Positions 7,444-14,931 of a stretch of DNA of 30,372 nt are shown piece by piece (position 1 is the first letter of the stretch; every line of letters begins with the position of its first letter). The stretch lies in assembly GCA_020025675.1 (NCBI GenBank), contig JAHHRS010000021.1, forward strand, positions 1 through 30,372, in the 5' to 3' direction. This DNA comes from Oscillospiraceae bacterium. Lineage in GTDB: Bacteria; Bacillota; Clostridia; Oscillospirales; Oscillospiraceae. The notes under the pieces are model-generated. The model saw only the letters and a list, made by a program, of their open reading frames with translations, searched no databases and was not told the DNA's origin. Position numbers and translations under genes: made by a program.

Positions 7444-9036
7444 TTATTTTGCTATATCGTCCCAGTTAAAATCCGACAGAGAGTCACTTCCGCCGCCGTT
7501 ATAACTGCGGAAGTCCTGCTCTTCTTCATATTCCTCAATAAGCTGTTCCTCGTATTCGGAGGAAGAACCGATGTCATCTTTACTTATATCGGAGAAATCA
7601 TAGCCTGAATAAAGATCATCCTCATAGGAAATATCAGGCTGTGTAACGCCGTGCTCCTCCTCCCACTTCCTGCGCTCCTCTTCGGCTCTGCGCTGTTCCA
7701 TAAGTCTGCGTTTTCTGATGTGCTCCTGTTTAAGGTGACGATAGTGGAGATAAAGAAGAAGGAATCCGCCTCCCACGATTATCACTATGCTCAGCAGGAC
7801 AATAAGCCATGTCTGGGAGAAGAAGGCCTTCAGCTTTTGCATAAAGACTATGCCGCCTGCAAGCTCAACATCCTCACTTGCAACAAGGTTTATGGTGCCG
7901 TATTCTGTGCCGTCTATATATACCTTCGCCTTGCCCAGAACCGTACCGGCTTTAATGGGTGCTTCCAGAGTTTCGGAATTAAGGGAGGGTACTACCTCTA
8001 TATCCTCAGGTGTAAGTTCCTTAGGAAGGAGAAGTTCAATATTCTTCTCCGGCTTTAAAATTGCTATGCCTTTTCCGGCTGCATTTTCGATTGGCATTGT
8101 TTTGCCCAAAGGCTCAGAGGCACTTATAACTGTCTGGTATTCAAAGTTATCAAAAGCCCAGTTATATAATGTAATTGAGTCTTCAAAGTTTTTGTATTCC
8201 TCTATCTGGGCGTTGAGCCAGCCGTCACAGCCCAGAACTACTGCCACCAGATTTATTCCGTCCTTCTGTGCGGTAGAGATAAGGCAGTAGCCGGCGGCTC
8301 TTGTGTAGCCGGTTTTTACACCGGAAGCGTACTCATAAACATAGTTGTTCAGGTTGTAGGATGAGTTGGGGTTTATAAGGGCGTTGGAGTTTTCCATCGG
8401 CTTGCCTTCATTTATTTCAGGTATTGCAGAAGTGTAACTTTTTGTGTCGCATATTTCGAGGAAAAGCGGGTGTTTAATCGCTTCCTTTGTGATAAGATAA
8501 AGGTCATAAGCGGTGCTGTAATGCTCGTCACTGGGAAGGCCGTTGGTGTTGGTAAAGTGAGTATTGGTGCATCCCAGCTCCTGAGCTCTTGAATTCATAT
8601 GTTCCACAAAAGCTTCAATACTGCCGTCTATCCTTGCGGCAATAATATTACAGGCCTCGTTTGCAGAGGAGAGCAAGGTGCAATACAAAAGCTCATTTAA
8701 TGACAGAGACATGCCCGGAACGATTCCGGCGGTACTGCTGTCCTCATCAAGATCCTGACGGCAGTTATCCTGCGCTACAATCATCTCGTCCAGGGAGACC
8801 TGACCGCTCTCCACCGCCTCCAAAGCAAGCAAGGCTGTCATAATTTTCGTAAGGCTTGCAGGAGCCCTCTTTTCATCCATTGCACGGGAATATATGACAG
8901 AGTCGGTGCTTGAGTCCACAAGAACAGCGGCTTCTGCGCCTATATTAGGTTCCTCCAAGGCATAGGCAGACGGAGCGCCAAGTACAAAAACAAGGCAGAG
9001 GGCAATTATTAAAGGGAAAAATTTTATTTTTTTCAT
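7444..9036 (-). CDS. Serine D-Ala-D-Ala carboxypeptidase (PBP5/DacF type) with long C-terminal tail
   Basis: This penicillin-binding protein trims the terminal D-Ala of peptidoglycan stem peptides outside the membrane. It has a signal peptide (about 1-26) and the three active-site motifs SLTK (S61-K64), SAN (124-126) and KTG (241-243), then a PBP5-type beta C-terminal domain to about residue 400. Unlike usual PBP5 proteins, which end in an amphipathic helix, this 530-residue protein continues with a clear membrane helix (TWLIVLLSIVIIVGGGFLLL) and a tail. The tail is first very basic (LKQEHIRKRRLMEQRR) and then acidic and Asp/Glu/Ser-rich, and should lie in the cytoplasm. ATG 9036 has a GGGAG site. 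It is first in the operon with rarA. Confidence 0.92.
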   Translation of the reverse strand: MKKIKFFPLIIALCLVFVLGAPSAYALEEPNIGAEAAVLVDSSTDSVIYSRAMDEKRAPASLTKIMTALLALEAVESGQVSLDEMIVAQDNCRQDLDEDSSTAGIVPGMSLSLNELLYCTLLSSANEACNIIAARIDGSIEAFVEHMNSRAQELGCTNTHFTNTNGLPSDEHYSTAYDLYLITKEAIKHPLFLEICDTKSYTSAIPEINEGKPMENSNALINPNSSYNLNNYVYEYASGVKTGYTRAAGYCLISTAQKDGINLVAVVLGCDGWLNAQIEEYKNFEDSITLYNWAFDNFEYQTVISASEPLGKTMPIENAAGKGIAILKPEKNIELLLPKELTPEDIEVVPSLNSETLEAPIKAGTVLGKAKVYIDGTEYGTINLVASEDVELAGGIVFMQKLKAFFSQTWLIVLLSIVIIVGGGFLLLYLHYRHLKQEHIRKRRLMEQRRAEEERRKWEEEHGVTQPDISYEDDLYSGYDFSDISKDDIGSSSEYEEQLIEEYEEEQDFRSYNGGGSDSLSDFNWDDIAK

Positions 9037-9093
9037 TTTGTTCTCCCGTTTTTCAGATAATGTGTTATAGTTATAGAAAAGTATACGGATATT

Positions 9094-9122
9094 ATTATAA
9101 AGTTTTGGCTTAGTTTTTGCAA
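9094..9122 (-). promoter_or_regulatory. sigma-A-like promoter of the dacF-rarA operon
   Basis: On the minus strand TTGCAA (9122-9117) and TATAAT (9099-9094) are separated by 17 nt, about 55 nt before the carboxypeptidase ATG. Prediction from consensus. Confidence 0.6.
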
Positions 9123-9176
9123 CTCAAAAATAAATAAAGCCTTGAAATGGGCAAAAATACTATTTTGGAGGCGAAT

Positions 9177-9599
9177 ATGATAAGCAGTAAGAAACTTGTA
9201 GGCATATCTCTGGCCCTATGCCTTGGACTTACAGCCGTTATGGCTGTGAAGGCTATGTTTTTCTCATCCCGCCGGGAAGTTACGGTAAAAACCGCTTCCG
9301 GCGAAAGGGCAGACAATTGGAGGGAAGATACTGAGTTTTCCCACAGTCTCAGCCCGGAACCGGAGCAGACATCGGATTATGAGGAGATAAGCCACAGCGC
9401 ACTTCTCAATATTAACTCTGCAACTGCGGAGGAGCTTGAGGCCTTGCCCGGAATAGGTCCGGTACTTGCGGAAGAGATTGTAAATTACAGAGAGAAGAAC
9501 GGTCCGTATGAGAGTATCGAAGATATAATAAATGTCTCCGGCATAGGCAATGCAAAATTTAAAGCCATATCGGAGAAAATTACAGTTGGAGAAAGATAA
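9177..9599 (+). CDS. Membrane-anchored helix-hairpin-helix protein (ComEA-like C-terminus)
   Basis: I choose the ATG at 9177 because GGAGG lies 5 nt before it; the in-frame ATG at 9147 has no ribosome site. The 140-residue protein has one N-terminal membrane segment (about 8-27), a flexible charged stretch, and a C-terminal domain LLNINSATAEELEALPGIG. That is followed by VSGIGNAKFKAI, the paired helix-hairpin-helix motifs of the ComEA family that bind DNA. ComEA is a DNA receptor in natural transformation, but it has an extra domain and is usually followed by comEC, absent here. The gene ends 2 nt before the response regulator. A role in DNA uptake is only a possibility. Confidence 0.82.
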   Translation: MISSKKLVGISLALCLGLTAVMAVKAMFFSSRREVTVKTASGERADNWREDTEFSHSLSPEPEQTSDYEEISHSALLNINSATAEELEALPGIGPVLAEEIVNYREKNGPYESIEDIINVSGIGNAKFKAISEKITVGER

Positions 9600-9601
9600 A
9601 A

Positions 9602-10288
9602 ATGAAGATACTGGTAGTAGACGATGAAAAACTGTTGGTAAAAGGGATAAAGTTTAATCTGGAAAACGAGGGATACACCGTAGAGGCCTGTTATGACGGA
9701 CAGTCAGCAGTGACTATGGCAAAAAACGGAAATTATGACCTGATTATTCTGGATTTAATGATGCCGCAGAAAAACGGTCTTGAGGCCTGTCAGGAGATAC
9801 GGGAATTTTCTACCGTTCCTATAATTATGCTTACAGCCAGAAGCGAGGGAGCGGATCTGCTTATGGGCTTTGAATCCGGAGCGGACGATTATATGACAAA
9901 GCCGTTTAATATTTTGGAGCTTAAAGCCCGTGTGCGCGCTCTTTTGCGCCGTGCATCCATAACAAGCCAGCCGGAGCAGCATAGCGGCACAAGCCTGAAG
10001 CGGGGACACATAGAGGTAGACGAAGTGCGGAGATGCGCCAGTAAAAACGGAGTGCCGGTTGAACTCACTATGAAAGAATTTGACCTTATTCTGTTCCTTA
10101 TGAAAAATCCCGGACGTGTATACAGCAGGGAAACTCTGCTTAATCTGGTATGGGGATATAACTATCAGGGCGACACAAGAACGGTGGACGTGCATATCCG
10201 CCGCCTGCGTGAGAAATTGGAGATAAATCCTGCAAGCCCGCAGTACATAATAACAAAATGGGGCGTGGGATATTATTTTGCGGACTGA
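9602..10288 (+). CDS. OmpR/PhoB-family response regulator
   Basis: The 228-residue protein has a receiver domain (1-120) with the acidic pair D7-D8, the phosphorylated aspartate D51 in LIILDLMMP, T78 in MLTAR and K100 in MTKPF. A winged-helix DNA-binding domain follows, with the family pattern MKEFDLILFLMKNPGRVYSR and DVHIRRLREKLE. It should bind promoter DNA when phosphorylated by the kinase encoded next. The ATG is 2 nt after the HhH gene, with GGAGA as ribosome site inside the end of that gene, so the three genes are probably co-transcribed. The signal and targets are not visible. It resembles PhoP/PhoB and YycF-type regulators in general layout, but I cannot assign an orthologue. Confidence 0.93.
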   Translation: MKILVVDDEKLLVKGIKFNLENEGYTVEACYDGQSAVTMAKNGNYDLIILDLMMPQKNGLEACQEIREFSTVPIIMLTARSEGADLLMGFESGADDYMTKPFNILELKARVRALLRRASITSQPEQHSGTSLKRGHIEVDEVRRCASKNGVPVELTMKEFDLILFLMKNPGRVYSRETLLNLVWGYNYQGDTRTVDVHIRRLREKLEINPASPQYIITKWGVGYYFAD

Positions 10289-10298
10289 GAGAATATAT

Positions 10299-11696
10299 AT
10301 GCGCTCCTTACGTTTTAAGTTTATTACGTTTATAACGGCATTACTCATAGTATTCTTATTGCTTTTAAACACATTCCCCCTTATTTCGTCCAGAGACGCT
10401 GTGTTTCAGGAAAAGAAAAACTCAATGACCGGTCGGGGAGCCGTGCTCGCCTCCTCACTTTCGGGTCTTGATAAGATGGGAAGTGAGAGCATAGCGGAAG
10501 TTTTGCGATTTTTGGACGTGAGCGGACTTTCAAGAATAACGGTGGTAGATAAAAGCGGCACTGTCATATATGACGGAGAGGGGCCTGTCGGCATTGAGAC
10601 AGACAATGAAGATATAAAGACAGCCTTAAGCGGAAAAACCGTTTTCCGCTCAGAGTTTAAAGATTCTGCATTTGAGAGCAGTTATGCGCAGCCCATAAGT
10701 TACGGCGGAGATATTTCAGGGGTTGTTTACCTCTGCGAATACGATGGAGAACGGGCGGAGATAATAATGGCGGTGCAAAGCAGGGTCAGTATAATTTCCG
10801 TTGTTATTGCCGTTGCAGCTCTTCTTTTGGCCGGTACCTTCGTATTGCTTATTATGCGGAGAATACGGGGGCTTGTGAAATCTATGCAGGTGGTGGCGGA
10901 CGGAGATTATAATTACCGGCATGAGGTAAAGGGTCAGGACGAGATAAGCGAGCTTGGAAAAGAGTTCAATCATCTGACAGAACGTCTTGAGACTACGGAA
11001 AAACAGCGGCGGCAGTTCGTATCCGACGCATCCCACGAATTAAAGACGCCCCTTGCGTCTATAAGGCTTCTTTCCGACAGCATAGTGCAAAATGAGAATG
11101 TAGATACGGAGACTATGAGGGAGTTTGTTACCGATATAGGCAACGAGGCACAGCGCCTTCAGCGTACCACGGAAAAACTTCTGGATTTATCCAGACTTGA
11201 CGATGATGTGCAGATTGTTCCCGAGCCTGTTGACATGAAGCAGGCTACACTGGATGTTATGGCCCTGTTAAAGCCGCTTGCAGGAGAGCGGGAAGTAAGG
11301 ATAAAGTGCAATCTGGCAGAGGGCTGCGTTATAATGGCCAATTTGGACGATGTTTTCCATATAATATTTAATCTTGTTGAAAATGCAATCAAATATAACG
11401 TCCCCGGCGGAACAGTATTTTTGACACTTAAATGCAATGAAAAGCTAATTAAACTCACTGTTGCGGATACAGGTATAGGCATACCGGAAGAAGACAGGCT
11501 GAATATTTTTGCCAGATTTTATCGGGTAGATAAAGCCCGTTCCAGAGAGGCAGGAGGAAGCGGCTTGGGCCTTAGCATAGTGCACGATGCGGTGCAGGCT
11601 CACGGCGGAAGCATAGCTGTGGGCGCCAATAAACCTCAGGGCTCAAAATTCATAGTCAGCTTTCCCAGACCTACCTCAGAAGAGACGGGAATATGA
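10299..11696 (+). CDS. Sensor histidine kinase (PhoR/BaeS-like) partner of the upstream regulator
   Basis: The order is: membrane helix (about 7-27), extracellular sensor domain of about 130 residues, second membrane helix (about 160-185), HAMP linker, HisKA domain with phospho-acceptor H246 in SDASHELKTPLASI, and HATPase_c with NLVENAIKYN (N box), DTGIGIP (G1) and GGSGLGLSIV (G2). It should sense an envelope signal and phosphorylate the response regulator encoded just before. An upstream in-frame TTG at 10278, overlapping the regulator stop, would add 7 residues. I prefer the ATG at 10299, which has GAGAG 7 nt upstream. The following 158 nt have no clear terminator. Confidence 0.92.
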   Translation: MRSLRFKFITFITALLIVFLLLLNTFPLISSRDAVFQEKKNSMTGRGAVLASSLSGLDKMGSESIAEVLRFLDVSGLSRITVVDKSGTVIYDGEGPVGIETDNEDIKTALSGKTVFRSEFKDSAFESSYAQPISYGGDISGVVYLCEYDGERAEIIMAVQSRVSIISVVIAVAALLLAGTFVLLIMRRIRGLVKSMQVVADGDYNYRHEVKGQDEISELGKEFNHLTERLETTEKQRRQFVSDASHELKTPLASIRLLSDSIVQNENVDTETMREFVTDIGNEAQRLQRTTEKLLDLSRLDDDVQIVPEPVDMKQATLDVMALLKPLAGEREVRIKCNLAEGCVIMANLDDVFHIIFNLVENAIKYNVPGGTVFLTLKCNEKLIKLTVADTGIGIPEEDRLNIFARFYRVDKARSREAGGSGLGLSIVHDAVQAHGGSIAVGANKPQGSKFIVSFPRPTSEETGI

Positions 11697-11770
11697 AGAT
11701 AATTGATTTAATTAGTTAACGGAACGTGCCCATAAAAATGTAATTCTGTTGGAAATATGAGAAAATGTGC

Positions 11771-11799
11771 TTGCAAAATAGCGCTATATACTGTAAAAT
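11771..11799 (+). promoter_or_regulatory. sigma-A-like promoter of efp
   Basis: TTGCAA (11771-11776) and TAAAAT (11794-11799) are separated by 17 nt, about 50 nt before the efp ATG. This would give efp its own transcript independent of the two-component genes. Confidence 0.55.
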
Positions 11800-11854
11800 G
11801 TTAGAGCTAAGGTACTTGTTATTCAGTAAATAAAGATTTTGGGAGGTCCCTTTT

Positions 11855-12412
11855 ATGATTACAGCAGGAGAATTCAGAAACGGCGTTACTTTTGAGATGG
11901 ACGGCCAGGTTATGCAGGTCGTGGAATTTCAGCATGTTAAGCCCGGTAAAGGTGCAGCTTTTGTGCGTACCAAGATGAAAAATGTCATCACCGGCGCCGT
12001 CACCGAAACTTCTTTTAACCCCACCGCTAAATTTGAGAATGCTACCGTTGACCGCATGAGCATGGAATACAGCTACAATGACGGCAACCTTTATTACTTC
12101 ATGAATCCTGAAACCTACGAGCTGGAGCCCGTGGATGAGAGCGTTCTTTCCGACAACTTTAAGTTTGTCAAAGAGAACATGGAGTGCACTATTTATTCCT
12201 ATAAGGGACAGGTTTTCAACGTGGAGCCTCCTTTCTTTGTAGAGCTTGAGGTAACTGAGACCGATCCCGGCTTTGCAGGCAACACTGCCACCAATGCTAC
12301 CAAGCCCGCTACCGTTGAGACCGGTGCTGAGATTAAGGTTCCTCTCTTCATTGAGCCCGGCGAAGTTATCAAAATAGACACCCGCACCGGCGAGTATCTC
12401 TCCAGAGCCTAA
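11855..12412 (+). CDS. efp: Elongation factor P
   Basis: The 185-residue protein has the three beta-barrel domains of EF-P. It rescues ribosomes stalled at proline stretches. The loop HVKPGKGAAFVR places a lysine at residue 32, the position modified in other bacteria; a KPGKGAAF loop is like that of B. subtilis EF-P. The C-terminal signature (VPLFIEPGEVIKIDTRTGEYLSRA) is complete. GGGAGG precedes the ATG at 11855. Codon use is strongly biased (many CCC, ACC, GTT), as expected of a highly expressed gene. The next gene follows after 37 nt. No modifying enzyme is in the window. Confidence 0.97.
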   Translation: MITAGEFRNGVTFEMDGQVMQVVEFQHVKPGKGAAFVRTKMKNVITGAVTETSFNPTAKFENATVDRMSMEYSYNDGNLYYFMNPETYELEPVDESVLSDNFKFVKENMECTIYSYKGQVFNVEPPFFVELEVTETDPGFAGNTATNATKPATVETGAEIKVPLFIEPGEVIKIDTRTGEYLSRA

Positions 12413-12449
12413 TTTAAAAACAGTACTACGGAGTATGGGAGGTTTTCAT

Positions 12450-12899
12450 ATGACAGTTGTTGAAAAAGCCGCTTATCTAAAGGGACTGGTCGAAGGACTT
12501 GGCGTAGAGCCTGAGTCCAGAGACGGCAAGCTTTGGGGCGCCCTTACTGAGCTTTTAAGCCAGATGGCCCACGAAATTGAAGACCTTCAGGAAAGCGATA
12601 ATGACTACGCTGATGCCCTTGACGAGATAGCTGAGGAACTGAGCTATCTTGAGGAGATCACTTGTGATCTTGACCGTCCCGAAGATTTCGACGATTATGA
12701 CGATGAGGACGATTGCGATGAAGAGGGCTGCGGCGGAGAATGCGGAAGCTGCTGCGGCTGCGAAGATTATGCAGAGTATGAGCTTCATTGCCCTAACTGC
12801 GGAGGCGCAATCGTAGTTAACGAGGAAGTCTTTGAAGAAGGCAAAATGGTTTGCCCCGGCTGCGGAGCAAGCATTGTGCTCAATGTTGACGAGCAGTAA
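12450..12899 (+). CDS. CD1247 N-terminal-domain-like, cysteine-rich acidic zinc-ribbon protein
   Basis: I place the start at ATG 12450 because GGGAGG (12437-12442) is 7 nt upstream; an ATG at 12435 would put that site inside the gene. The 149-residue protein begins TVVEKAAYLKGLVEGLG, a helical domain of the type named after C. difficile CD1247. It then has a coiled, acidic helix, a very acidic stretch, a cysteine cluster (GCGGECGSCCGCED) and a C-terminal zinc ribbon (CPNCGG ... CPGCG). I count 11 cysteines. The function is unknown to me. It follows efp closely, so the two are probably one transcript ending at the terminator at 12939. Confidence 0.82.
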   Translation: MTVVEKAAYLKGLVEGLGVEPESRDGKLWGALTELLSQMAHEIEDLQESDNDYADALDEIAEELSYLEEITCDLDRPEDFDDYDDEDDCDEEGCGGECGSCCGCEDYAEYELHCPNCGGAIVVNEEVFEEGKMVCPGCGASIVLNVDEQ

Positions 12900-12938
12900 G
12901 AAGCTTTATTGCCCCGTTGCAAAAAATAGTACTAAATC

Positions 12939-12972
12939 GACACAGTCACTGAATAGTGACTGTGTCTTTTTT
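12939..12972 (+). terminator. Terminator of the efp transcript
   Basis: A perfect 12-bp stem (12939-12950 with 12955-12966) and a GAAT loop are followed by TTTTTT. It lies 40 nt after the CD1247-like gene. Confidence 0.92.
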
Positions 12973-13040
12973 ATATTTTGGCAGCTCTTTAAACTTTACC
13001 GAAGAAACTAAACTAATTAACGACAGTTGAAATAATATTG

Positions 13041-13111
13041 ACGATAAACGTTAAAAAACTGTTGACAATCATAAATTGTTGTGCTATATTAATTTTACGT
13101 TAAACATTAAA
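13041..13111 (+). promoter_or_regulatory. Promoter of DUF2975-HTH genes flanked by 15-bp direct repeats
   Basis: TTGACA (13062-13067) and TATATT (13085-13090) are separated by 17 nt. Two copies of a 15-bp repeat, ACGATAAACGTTAAA (13041-13055) and ACGTTAAACATTAAA (13097-13111), differ at two positions. They lie just upstream of the -35 box and just downstream of the transcription start. Such placement fits operators, most simply for the HTH protein encoded in the operon. Confidence 0.65.
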
Positions 13112-13141
13112 TATTTAATCTTTTGTTTCTGGAGGCTTAAT

Positions 13142-13756
13142 ATGGAAAACAAAAAAATGATTGCGACGGCACAAAAACTGGATGTATTTTTGAAGATTTT
13201 GCAGGTTATTATCGTTGTGGGCCTGATTGCAAGCTGCATAATAATGGCTGTGCTTACGGTTGTAAACCGTACAAATCCGGATGCCATAAACGGCACCGTA
13301 AATTACAGCTTTACTATGGGACCTGCGTCTGTGGAAATTACACCTGAGGAAGCTCCCGAATTTGGTGATGTCCTGCCTCTGGGCTGGATTGCCTTTGCAC
13401 TGAGCGGTACAGCAGCCCTTGCCCTTTGGTTCTGCCTTAAATATATTCGTGATATTCTTAAACCTATGAAGCAGGGCAACCCGTTCCATTCTGAAGTTGT
13501 GAAAAGCTTTAAGAAACTGGCTTGGGTTGTGATGATTACGGGCATAGTACGAAATATTGTGAATTTGGTTGGTACAGGTGTAGCGGCTGAACGGTGGCAT
13601 TTGACAGAGCTGGCAAATGTGGCGGGAATTCAGAATGTACAGATAAATGCGGATTTTGAAGTTGGCTTTATTGTAGTGTTCTTCGGAATTCTCCTCATGT
13701 CATATATTTTCGAATACGGCACTTCCTTACAGCAGCTCTCGGATGAGACTTTATAA
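13142..13756 (+). CDS. DUF2975 family membrane protein
   Basis: The 204-residue protein has four predicted membrane segments, at about 17-43, 78-100, 121-143 and 173-193, with an extracellular loop of about 35 residues after the first. The pattern FCLKYIRDILKPMKQGNPF in the middle, followed by SFKKLAWV, is typical of DUF2975. The function is unknown; such genes are commonly paired with a small YozG-like HTH regulator, as here. The ATG at 13142 has GGAGG 9 nt upstream; in-frame codons further left fall within the promoter and are not credible starts. The HTH gene follows after 11 nt. Confidence 0.88.
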   Translation: MENKKMIATAQKLDVFLKILQVIIVVGLIASCIIMAVLTVVNRTNPDAINGTVNYSFTMGPASVEITPEEAPEFGDVLPLGWIAFALSGTAALALWFCLKYIRDILKPMKQGNPFHSEVVKSFKKLAWVVMITGIVRNIVNLVGTGVAAERWHLTELANVAGIQNVQINADFEVGFIVVFFGILLMSYIFEYGTSLQQLSDETL

Positions 13757-13767
13757 GGAGCGGTAAC

Positions 13768-13980
13768 ATGGCTATTGTTTTAAGACTTGATCGTGTAATG
13801 GCTGACCGAAAAATCTCTCTGAATGAGCTTTCGGAAAAAGTTGGAGTTGCTAATGTTAATCTGTCCAAACTTAAAAACGGACACGTCAGTGCCATTCGGT
13901 TTTCAACGCTCAATGCTATCTGTGAAGCCTTGGATTGTCAGCCCGGTGATATTCTGGAATATCAGAAAGACAGTAAGTGA
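13768..13980 (+). CDS. Small Cro/CI-family HTH regulator (YozG-like)
   Basis: The 70-residue protein is a single helix-turn-helix domain: MAIVLRLDRVMADRKISLNE, then LSEKVGVANVNLSKLKNGHV (the HTH itself), then STLNAICEALDCQPGDILEY. This matches the small YozG-type regulators found next to DUF2975 membrane proteins. It has no other domain, so any signal probably comes through the membrane partner or another factor. AGGAG lies before the ATG. It probably binds the repeats around the operon promoter, which would make it self-regulating; that is inference. A terminator follows at 14013. Confidence 0.9.
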   Translation: MAIVLRLDRVMADRKISLNELSEKVGVANVNLSKLKNGHVSAIRFSTLNAICEALDCQPGDILEYQKDSK

Positions 13981-14012
13981 AAAGCTGACTATATTGCTTA
14001 CATAAAATGAAT

Positions 14013-14044
14013 GGAGTGTGCCGAAATTCGGCGCACTCCTTTTT
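14013..14044 (+). terminator. Terminator of the DUF2975-HTH operon
   Basis: A 12-bp stem (14013-14024 with 14028-14039, one G-T pair) and a 3-nt loop are followed by TTTTT, 32 nt after the HTH stop codon. Confidence 0.9.
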
Positions 14045-14163
14045 AAGGCTAAATGCTTCAATTAAAATACAAAAAATCCTGATGTGTGTAATCTTATATG
14101 GACTTGGTATTTAAACTGTGATATATTTTTTTAAAAACAGACAAAAAAGAGTGCGAAGGCAAG

Positions 14164-14811
14164 GTGATAAATATTAAAAGAGCAAAACGGATAAAGGCTG
14201 CCATTCTTGCGGCGGTGGCGGCTTTGACGGGGATTTTTTCCTTGTCGGCCTGCGGTATGGATAAGGAGCACGCCCAGGCTTACGAGGAGGTTCTGCAGCT
14301 CACCCTTGATAAGGAGGGAGAAGAGGACTGGAAGCCTACGGGCCAGTGCGTCAGCTGGGGAATGGAAACGCCTAACTATTATGATAAGTATTATTTCTAC
14401 ATTGATAAAGATAAATACTATGATTATAATGAATACTGGCTTGAGGATGTGCCGAGAGAGAAATATAGAGAGGGCTTTAACGAGAGCCTGTGGGAAACCG
14501 GAGATTATGCTCAGCACTGTATAAATATTAAAATGCGCAATTATACCCAAGACAGCGAGTATATGGGCATAAAGCTGAAAAAAGATACGGAATATTATAT
14601 TGTTTCGGTGTATGACAAGGCCTTGTATTATGTATATATTAACGGCTTTGAGGACGAAAATAACTTTATCAGAAACAGCGGCTTCAGAGTTGATAAGGAC
14701 AGCTGCATTGCCACAATAATTTATCACAAAAACGGAAAGGACTGGGTTGCGGAAGAGGCAGACCCGAAAAAAATAATAACGAAAAACTCCGATTCAATTT
14801 TTGATGATTGA
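14164..14811 (+). CDS. Unrecognised lipoprotein, tyrosine-rich
   Basis: I do not recognise a family. The 215-residue protein has a basic N-terminus and hydrophobic segment ending in a lipobox (LSAC, predicted lipidated Cys30), so it should be anchored outside the membrane. The mature part is rich in Tyr, Asp, Glu and Lys (for example DKYYFYIDKDKYYDYNEYW) and looks like a folded, mostly beta domain with no repeats. The start is GTG at 14164 with a weak GAAGG-like site; no nearby ATG gives a signal peptide. It stands alone between two terminators. I saw no convincing promoter in the 120 nt before it. Confidence 0.78.
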   Translation: MINIKRAKRIKAAILAAVAALTGIFSLSACGMDKEHAQAYEEVLQLTLDKEGEEDWKPTGQCVSWGMETPNYYDKYYFYIDKDKYYDYNEYWLEDVPREKYREGFNESLWETGDYAQHCINIKMRNYTQDSEYMGIKLKKDTEYYIVSVYDKALYYVYINGFEDENNFIRNSGFRVDKDSCIATIIYHKNGKDWVAEEADPKKIITKNSDSIFDD

Positions 14812-14818
14812 ATAAATT

Positions 14819-14859
14819 AAAAAGGCAGCACTGATATTTTTTCTCAGTGCTGCCTTTTT
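14819..14859. terminator. Bidirectional terminator between lipoprotein and fakA
   Basis: A perfect 16-bp stem (14819-14834 with 14844-14859) with a 9-nt loop has A-rich and T-rich outer ends. It can end the rightward lipoprotein transcript and the leftward asp23-fakA transcript, whose stop codon is 73 nt away. Confidence 0.9.
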
Positions 14860-14931
14860 GGCGACGGTTCTGCGTCTCTAAGGCAAGGCTGAAAACTCAG
14901 GCAATACCTGCCGCAGAAAAAGAGCCGTATT

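Noticed and set aside
9177..9599. Competence gene comEA
   Set aside because: Only the HhH part and one anchor are present, and no comEC follows, so I call it ComEA-like rather than comEA.
9755..10372. Leftward open frame of 205 codons opposite the response regulator and kinase start
   Set aside because: Shadow frame; both overlapped genes are certain and the translation resembles no protein.
12435..12449. Earlier ATG for the CD1247-like protein
   Set aside because: The GGGAGG ribosome site would lie inside the gene; the ATG at 12450 fits better.
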